NCBI GenBank assembly: GCA_934437695.1
Contig: CAKSAW010000039.1
Coordinates: 1-9,827, forward strand
DNA from: an uncultured Blautia sp.
GTDB taxonomy: Bacteria; Bacillota; Clostridia; Lachnospirales; Lachnospiraceae
DNA: 9,827 nucleotides
Direction: 5' to 3'
In this document: positions 5,858 through 9,827 of the stretch, in pieces
How positions within the stretch are numbered: the stretch's first letter is position 1
Layout: the number at the start of each line of letters is the position of its first letter
Notes under the pieces: generated by a model
Database searches by the model: none
The model's input: the letters and a program-made list of their open reading frames with translations, nothing else
What the model was told of the DNA's origin: nothing
Program-made: the position numbers and the translations under genes

Positions 5858-5894
5858 ACAGGAAAGGGAAGATGTCATGTCTTCTCTTTCCTGT
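5858..5894. promoter_or_regulatory. Strong hairpin in the hom-lysC gap, upstream of the lysC ribosome binding site
   Basis: Bases 5858-5873 pair with 5879-5894 over 16 positions, with two G-U wobbles, around a 5-base loop. The stem ends 11 bases before the GGAGG of lysC (5906-5910). On the + strand no T tract follows, so it is a poor terminator in that direction. The A-rich bases before it (5849-5858) would give a T tract only on the - strand, where there is no gene to end. It may protect or process the mRNA between hom and lysC, or modulate lysC translation. The rest of 5758-5857 contains no convincing promoter: TTGATA at 5792 has only a poor -10 partner. Confidence 0.6.
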
Positions 5895-5920
5895 AAACTT
5901 ATTATGGAGGAAGTAAAACA

Positions 5921-7129
5921 ATGTTGATTGTCAAGAAATTTGGCGGTACATCGGTTGCAAATAAGGAACGTATCTTTAATGTTGCAAACCGTTGTATAGA
6001 GGAATACAGAAAGGGAAATGATGTGGTAGTCGTTCTGTCTGCGATGGGCAAATATACAGATGAGCTGATCGCTATGGCAAATGATATCAATGAAAAACCT
6101 CCGAAAAGAGAGATGGATATGCTCTTTACCATTGGTGAACAGATGTCTGTTGCGCTGATGGCAATGGCAATGGATAAGCTGGGTGTTCCGGCAGTTTCCC
6201 TGAATGCATTTCAGGTATCTATGCACAGTACAAGTAACCATGGAAATGCACGTTTAAAGAGAATTGATACAGAACGTATCAAAAGAGAACTGGACAGCAG
6301 GAAGATTGTAATAGTTACAGGTTTCCAGGGGGTTGACAAGTATGATGACTATACAACTCTGGGAAGAGGCGGTTCTGATACAACGGCAGTTGCACTTGCA
6401 GCAGCCCTGCATGCAGATGCATGTGAGATCTACACAGATGTAGACGGCGTTTATACAGCAGATCCCCGCAAGGTTCCGAAGGCAAGAAAGCTTAAGGAGA
6501 TCACTTATGATGAGATGCTTGACCTTGCCACTCTTGGTGCAGGTGTGCTTCATAACCGTTCTGTGGAGATGGCTAAGAAATATGGTGTGCAACTTGTGGT
6601 ACGTTCAAGTTTAAATAACAGCGAAGGAACTGTGGTAAAGGAGGAAGTTACAGTGGAAAGAATGTTGATCAGTGGTGTTGCCCTGGATACAGATGCAGTG
6701 AGGATCGCAGTGATCGGATTAAATGATACACCGGGTGTGGCATTTAAATTATTTGATACCCTTGCAAAGAAGAATATTAATGTAGATGTGATCCTGCAGT
6801 CTATCGGACGTGCGGGAAAGAAAGATATTTCTTTTACAGTAGATGGAAAGGATCTGGATGAGGCAGTTGCAGTTCTTGATGCAAACCAGGCAAGACTTGG
6901 ATTTGCAGAGCTTCATTCTGAGAGAAATATTGCAAAGCTTTCAATCGTAGGTGCGGGAATGATGAGTAACCCCGGAGTAGCTGCGAAGATGTTTGAAAGT
7001 CTTTATAATGAAGGCGTAAATATCAATATGATCTCCACATCTGAGATCCGTGTGACAGTTCTGATCAATGAGAAAGACGGTGTGCGCGCAATGAATGCCG
7101 TACATGACGCATTTAATCTGGCAGACTGA
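5921..7129 (+). CDS. lysC: Aspartate kinase (alpha subunit)
   Basis: LysC phosphorylates aspartate, the first step towards lysine, threonine, methionine and diaminopimelate. The protein has 402 residues, typical of monofunctional kinases. The catalytic domain opens with KFGGTS (6-11), has AMGKYTDELI near 45, GRGGSDTTA at 148-156 and the YTDVDGVYTADPR segment near 172-184. Two ACT domains follow from about residue 263 (NDTPGVAFKLFDTL) and about 341 (SNPGVAAKMFESLYNEGVNINMIS). They normally bind the end-product inhibitor. GGAGG at 5906-5910 is 10 bases from the ATG. The gene lies in the same direction as hom, 163 bases downstream, with a strong hairpin in between. No lysine riboswitch core is visible, and the gap is too short for a complete one plus expression platform. 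An internal start at 6653 would produce a separate beta subunit. Which amino acid inhibits it cannot be read from the sequence. Confidence 0.95.
   Translation: MLIVKKFGGTSVANKERIFNVANRCIEEYRKGNDVVVVLSAMGKYTDELIAMANDINEKPPKREMDMLFTIGEQMSVALMAMAMDKLGVPAVSLNAFQVSMHSTSNHGNARLKRIDTERIKRELDSRKIVIVTGFQGVDKYDDYTTLGRGGSDTTAVALAAALHADACEIYTDVDGVYTADPRKVPKARKLKEITYDEMLDLATLGAGVLHNRSVEMAKKYGVQLVVRSSLNNSEGTVVKEEVTVERMLISGVALDTDAVRIAVIGLNDTPGVAFKLFDTLAKKNINVDVILQSIGRAGKKDISFTVDGKDLDEAVAVLDANQARLGFAELHSERNIAKLSIVGAGMMSNPGVAAKMFESLYNEGVNINMISTSEIRVTVLINEKDGVRAMNAVHDAFNLAD
6637..6655 (+). promoter_or_regulatory. Internal ribosome binding site and in-frame GTG within lysC
   Basis: AAAGGAGG at 6637-6644 is a perfect match to the anti-Shine-Dalgarno sequence. 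It is followed after 8 bases by GTG at 6653 in the lysC frame, with an in-frame ATG at 6662 further on. This is a better site than the one before the full-length gene, and it falls at the boundary between the kinase and ACT domains. Confidence 0.75.
6653..7129 (+). CDS. lysC: Aspartate kinase beta subunit from internal start (ACT domains only)
   Basis: Translation from GTG 6653, codon 245 of lysC, would give a 158-residue protein made only of the two ACT domains. Starting at ATG 6662 would give 155. In B. subtilis aspartate kinase II and in Corynebacterium glutamicum, the lysC gene makes just such an in-frame beta chain that joins the alpha chain in the alpha2-beta2 enzyme. The B. subtilis beta begins near residue 246 of alpha and is about 163 residues long, so position and length agree closely. 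The perfect ribosome binding site at 6637-6644 supports real initiation. The beta chain would help form the regulatory amino-acid-binding interface. The inference rests on the site and on the known family precedent; expression in this organism is untested. Confidence 0.65.
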   Translation: MERMLISGVALDTDAVRIAVIGLNDTPGVAFKLFDTLAKKNINVDVILQSIGRAGKKDISFTVDGKDLDEAVAVLDANQARLGFAELHSERNIAKLSIVGAGMMSNPGVAAKMFESLYNEGVNINMISTSEIRVTVLINEKDGVRAMNAVHDAFNLAD

Positions 7130-7201
7130 TAAGGATGTATATTTATATAAAAGATCCTATAGCACAGGGCTGTATACCGGAATGAAATGAAGGAGAATTT
7201 T

Positions 7202-8269
7202 ATGACACCAAGACGCGAACTGAAACTATACGCAAAACAGGCAATGTCAGGAAAATACGGAACACTGATCCTTGCATTTATTGCAGTCCAGGCACTGGCA
7301 ATCATCAGCAGCATGGTATCCACTTCCCTGTTTCCGGGAACGGAAACAATTGATATTGTGCTGGGATATGCGTTCTCATTTATTCTGACTCTGCTGATCA
7401 ATGTAATATCAGCAGGAATGAATTATATGTATCTGAATATTGCCAGAGGAAAGGCATATTCATTAAATGACCTGATCTATTTTTATAAGCATCATCCGGA
7501 CAGAGTGATCGTTGCCACCTTTTTTCTGGCAGTACTGAATTTGCTTACCATGCTGCCATATACGATTTATGGAAATACAGCTGAGGTGGGGAGTACAATA
7601 GAAGAACAGTTCACATGGCTTTATACAAGTCTGTTTCTGATGATCGTGGGAATGATCGTTTATCAGATTCTGGCAATACCGCTGGAAATGGCATATTATA
7701 TTCTGGCTGATAAACCGGAACTTAAGGGAACAGAGGCCCTGAAAGAAAGTATTGAAATGATGCATGGAAATTTCGGAAGATATTTTATGCTTAAAGTGAG
7801 CTTTATCCCTCTGATGTTTCTTTCTGTTTTTACTTTTTATATTGCACTTTTATGGATACTTCCGTATATGGTTATGACAGAAACCATGTTTTACCGTGAT
7901 CTGACAGGAGAACTTACACTGCAGAAGCAGGATGAAGAGCGCAGAGCACAGGAGTCTGTAAATCCCATGTTTGGCAGAATGCCGGGAGATCAGCAGCAGT
8001 TCAGGAGTATGGATGAAGCTCCGGTATCAGATCCGTATGAAAGCAGAGAAGCACAGGAGGATGCGCTGAATAAAGAGAGCAGTCAGCATGATCCTGTAAA
8101 TGAAAATGCAGAAAATGGTCAGTATAACTGGCAGAGTGCAGAGGTACAGGAAAGTCAGGAGAATATAGAAGCACAGAAATCATATAATATTCAGACTCAG
8201 TCAGACCAGGACGAGGAAGAGGATAATGAGCCAAAACCCTGGGATGAGTACTTTGACAGCCTGAAATAA
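7202..8269 (+). CDS. DUF975 family integral membrane protein with long acidic C-terminal tail
   Basis: The protein has 355 residues and unknown function. The N terminus, RRELKLYAKQAMSGKYG, is the usual DUF975 beginning, followed by hydrophobic segments at about 19-40, 48-78, 101-123, 138-168 and 194-231 (five or six membrane helices). A last part of about 118 residues (from about 238) has no hydrophobic segment. It is rich in Gln, Glu, Asp, Ser and Asn, looks disordered, and ends in EEEDNEPKPWDEYFDSLK. I choose the start at 7202: AGGAG at 7191-7195 stands 6 bases before it, whereas the in-frame ATG at 7187 overlaps that same site and has none of its own. The gene follows lysC by 72 bases in the same direction with no clear promoter or terminator between, so it may share the lysC transcript. 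No enzymatic motif was seen. Confidence 0.85.
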   Translation: MTPRRELKLYAKQAMSGKYGTLILAFIAVQALAIISSMVSTSLFPGTETIDIVLGYAFSFILTLLINVISAGMNYMYLNIARGKAYSLNDLIYFYKHHPDRVIVATFFLAVLNLLTMLPYTIYGNTAEVGSTIEEQFTWLYTSLFLMIVGMIVYQILAIPLEMAYYILADKPELKGTEALKESIEMMHGNFGRYFMLKVSFIPLMFLSVFTFYIALLWILPYMVMTETMFYRDLTGELTLQKQDEERRAQESVNPMFGRMPGDQQQFRSMDEAPVSDPYESREAQEDALNKESSQHDPVNENAENGQYNWQSAEVQESQENIEAQKSYNIQTQSDQDEEEDNEPKPWDEYFDSLK

Positions 8270-8273
8270 AAAG

Positions 8274-8320
8274 AAGACCTTTATCTGATACGATAAGATT
8301 TGTCATCAGAAAAGGTCTTT
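8274..8320 (+). terminator. Hairpin after the DUF975 gene, probable weak terminator
   Basis: A 9-bp outer stem (8274-8282 with 8311-8319) and a 6-bp inner stem (8284-8289 with 8305-8310) are separated by one bulged A. The loop is 15 bases. Only a short T-rich stretch (8318-8323, broken by G) follows, so termination on the + strand is probably partial. The A-rich bases before the stem would give a better T tract on the - strand, where no gene needs one. It starts 4 bases after the stop codon. Confidence 0.55.
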
Positions 8321-8359
8321 GTTAACAGGAAAATATAAAAGAGGAAGGTTTTTACGATT

Positions 8360-9640
8360 ATGAATACAAATGAGATAAACGGAAAACGCCAGATGGAGTT
8401 TCTTAAAAGATTTGATTATGTCAGAGAAGCAGGAACTCCGGGGGAAGAAAAGGCAGCGAAGATTATTCAGGAGACATTGAGCAGCTTTGGGGTGGAGAGC
8501 TGTCTGGAAGAATTTTCTTTTGATACTTTTCAGGTAAAAAAGGCAAAACTGACAGTGACAGAGCCATACACAAAGGAATATACAGTAACCGGATACGGAA
8601 GATGTGGAAATACAGCAGAAAATGGACTGAAAGCGCCATTTGTATATGCAGAAAATGGTGATGATATCAGTCTTGCCCAGGTCAGTGGCAAGATTGTTAT
8701 GGTAAATGATCCTGTAAGAAAAGATATGTACCAGAAGCTGGTAAATGCAGGTGCTGTGGGATTTATCAGTATTGCAGGTTCCCCGCTGGATGAAGGAGAA
8801 GATCTGACACCGCGGGCATACAGCCTGCCAAAGAATCTTCCGGATGAAGAGAAAAAAGAAGCAGGAAGAGAAGCAGTGAATTATGATAACAGGATTCCAG
8901 GTGTATGCATTCATTATAATGATGCTGTTGAGCTGGTAACAAAGGGTGCAGCTCAGGCAGTATTATCTGCAGAGCAGGAAATTGTGACACGCACATCCCG
9001 TAATGTAGCAGCGCGGATCGAGGGAACAGACAAAGCAGGAGAAATCCTGACTCTGACAGCTCATTATGATTCTGTACCGGAAGGCCCCGGAGCTTATGAT
9101 AATATGTCCGGGGGTGCGATCATTATGGAACTCTGCAGATATTTCCAGGCACACAGACCCCGGAGAACTATGGAATTCATATGGTTTGGCGCAGAGGAAA
9201 AAGGACTTCTTGGAAGCCAGAGTTATATAAAAGCTCATGAGACAGAGCTTCATGCACATCGCTTCAATATGAATGTGGATCTTGCAGGACAGCTTGTTGG
9301 CGGAACAGTAATAGGTGTTACAGGTGATGCTTCTGTCTGCAGTATGCTCACATATATGGCTCATGAGATTGGGATTGGAATGTCAACTAAGAATCAGATA
9401 TGGGGAAGTGATTCCAATACCTTTGCATGGAAAGGTATCCCGGCTATGACCTTAAACAGAGATGGCTTCGGTATGCATACCCGTCATGATACCATCTCAT
9501 TGCTGTCAGACTGGTCACTGGAAAGAAGTGCTGTCCTGCTTGGTCATATTGCAGACAGTCTGGGAAATATTGACAGTTTTCCGTTTGAACGGAAAGTACC
9601 ACAGGAGTTTATCACTCAGCTGGCTGAATACTTTAACTGA
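8360..9640 (+). CDS. M28 family metallopeptidase (zinc aminopeptidase type) with PA-like insert
   Basis: The protein has 426 residues. The M28 co-catalytic two-zinc site is complete: His235 (TAHYDS), bridging Asp247 (GAYDNMSGG), catalytic Glu279 and ligand Glu280 (GAEEKGLLGS), Asp307 (NMNVDLAG) and His373 (MHTRHDT). Residues about 93-200 include GKIVMVNDP and a KLVNAGAVGFISIAG stretch, as in protease-associated (PA) domains inserted before M28 cores. The family mainly releases N-terminal amino acids from peptides. No signal peptide or membrane segment is present: the N terminus (MNTNEINGKRQMEFLKRF) is charged, so it probably acts in the cytosol on imported or recycled peptides. GAGGAAGG at 8341-8348 is 11 bases from the ATG. 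No convincing terminator follows; only a 7-bp inverted repeat overlaps the stop codon. The substrate is unknown. Confidence 0.88.
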   Translation: MNTNEINGKRQMEFLKRFDYVREAGTPGEEKAAKIIQETLSSFGVESCLEEFSFDTFQVKKAKLTVTEPYTKEYTVTGYGRCGNTAENGLKAPFVYAENGDDISLAQVSGKIVMVNDPVRKDMYQKLVNAGAVGFISIAGSPLDEGEDLTPRAYSLPKNLPDEEKKEAGREAVNYDNRIPGVCIHYNDAVELVTKGAAQAVLSAEQEIVTRTSRNVAARIEGTDKAGEILTLTAHYDSVPEGPGAYDNMSGGAIIMELCRYFQAHRPRRTMEFIWFGAEEKGLLGSQSYIKAHETELHAHRFNMNVDLAGQLVGGTVIGVTGDASVCSMLTYMAHEIGIGMSTKNQIWGSDSNTFAWKGIPAMTLNRDGFGMHTRHDTISLLSDWSLERSAVLLGHIADSLGNIDSFPFERKVPQEFITQLAEYFN

Positions 9641-9688
9641 AACAGAGGCCCTCAATTGATGGTTGAATTTCAGTAACAAATCCCACAC

Positions 9689-9717
9689 TTGACAAATGAA
9701 CGCGAGATTGATACCCT
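9689..9717 (+). promoter_or_regulatory. Promoter upstream of the probable rplS gene
   Basis: A perfect TTGACA at 9689-9694 is followed after 17 bases by TACCCT at 9712-9717. The -10 box itself is weak (three of six), but TGA directly before it supplies an extended -10. The start would be near 9724, just before the leader hairpin. The -10 could be read otherwise, but the -35 is unambiguous. Confidence 0.5.
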
Positions 9718-9733
9718 ATCACAAGAGTGTTTT

Positions 9734-9761
9734 TGCAGATACAACAGAGGGTTGATCTGCA
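9734..9761 (+). promoter_or_regulatory. Leader hairpin, possible L19-type ribosomal protein leader
   Basis: Bases 9734-9740 pair with 9755-9761 (7 bp) and, after a bulged A at 9741, bases 9742-9745 pair with 9751-9754, closing a 5-base AGAGG loop. The hairpin lies 35 bases before a start codon that seems to open rplS. Short structured leaders that mediate autoregulation by L19 are known in Firmicutes. I cannot confirm that this one matches the known motif. Confidence 0.45.
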
Positions 9762-9796
9762 TTTCTGAACAAGCAACAAGAGGAGATAAACAAATA

Positions 9797-9827
9797 ATGG
9801 ACATTATTCAGGCAATAACACAGGAAC
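9797..9827 (+). CDS. rplS: Start of a gene cut by the window end, probably ribosomal protein L19
   Basis: Only ten codons are visible: MDIIQAITQE. This resembles the beginning of bacterial L19 proteins, which start with a short acidic helix of the MxxIIxxIExEQ type. AGAGGAG at 9779-9785 lies 11 bases upstream, and a promoter plus a leader hairpin precede it, as expected for a ribosomal protein gene. L19 sits at the 30S-50S interface. Ten residues are too few for a firm identification, so the name is provisional. Confidence 0.45.
   Translation, partial: MDIIQAITQE

Noticed and set aside
5758..5920. Lysine riboswitch before lysC
   Set aside because: The gap is only 163 bases and I find none of the conserved lysine-riboswitch core; the main structure is a single long hairpin.
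7187..7201. Longer start for the DUF975 gene at 7187
   Set aside because: It would place the AGGAG at 7191-7195 inside the coding sequence; the ATG at 7202 is 6 bases after it.
3196..9659. Many - strand and out-of-frame open frames inside prfB, hom, lysC, the DUF975 gene and the peptidase gene
   Set aside because: They are shadows of well-identified genes; their translations are rich in Cys, His, Ile and Ser and show no domain.
9636..9674. Terminator after the M28 peptidase
   Set aside because: Only a 7-bp inverted repeat overlapping the stop codon is present, with a large loop and no T tract.

Overview
The window looks like chromosomal DNA from a low-GC Gram-positive anaerobe of the class Clostridia, most probably a Lachnospiraceae gut species. 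The reasons are A+T-rich intergenic DNA, GGAGG-type ribosome binding sites, intrinsic terminators, the UPF0735 ACT protein paired with homoserine dehydrogenase, and the protein sequences themselves. I cannot name the genus with confidence. I see no phage, insertion sequence, CRISPR, tRNA or rRNA. Nearly all of it is core metabolism, and the unusual material is mostly regulatory or lies within genes.

Layout, left to right. (1) The 3' end of a sodium:neurotransmitter symporter (1-453, +) faces an AraC-family regulator (506-1363, -) across a shared bidirectional terminator. (2) A 481-base gap (1364-1844) separates the divergent araC and dapF genes. It holds an araC promoter with a nearby palindrome. 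It also holds a compact promoter-hairpin-hairpin-terminator unit at 1491-1649 that could encode a small RNA or an attenuated leader, followed by several TATAAT boxes before dapF. (3) A DapF-family gene (1845-2693) has serine at both positions where the catalytic cysteines normally lie. (4) prfB (RF2, 2838-3948) has its +1 programmed frameshift and is followed by a good terminator. (5) An ACT-domain protein and homoserine dehydrogenase form a tight pair (4081-5757). (6) Aspartate kinase lysC (5921-7129) follows a strong hairpin and carries a well-placed internal start for a separate ACT-only beta subunit. (7) A DUF975 membrane protein has a long acidic tail (7202-8269). (8) A cytosolic-looking M28 metallopeptidase (8360-9640) comes next. 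(9) The window ends with a promoter, a leader hairpin and the first 10 codons of what is probably rplS (ribosomal protein L19).

Three genes belong to the aspartate family. LysC makes aspartyl phosphate, Hom makes homoserine at the threonine/methionine branch, and DapF, if it is a true epimerase, makes meso-diaminopimelate for lysine and the cell wall. Asd and the other dap genes are not in the window. No lysine riboswitch precedes lysC, so control there probably rests on the ACT domains and perhaps the leader hairpin.

The items most worth a second look are the small structured transcription unit at 1491-1649, the Cys-to-Ser DapF homologue, the internal lysC start, and the ACT protein beside a Hom whose own C-terminal domain looks degenerate. 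Two annotated starts should also move downstream: araC to 1363 and the DUF975 gene to 7202.
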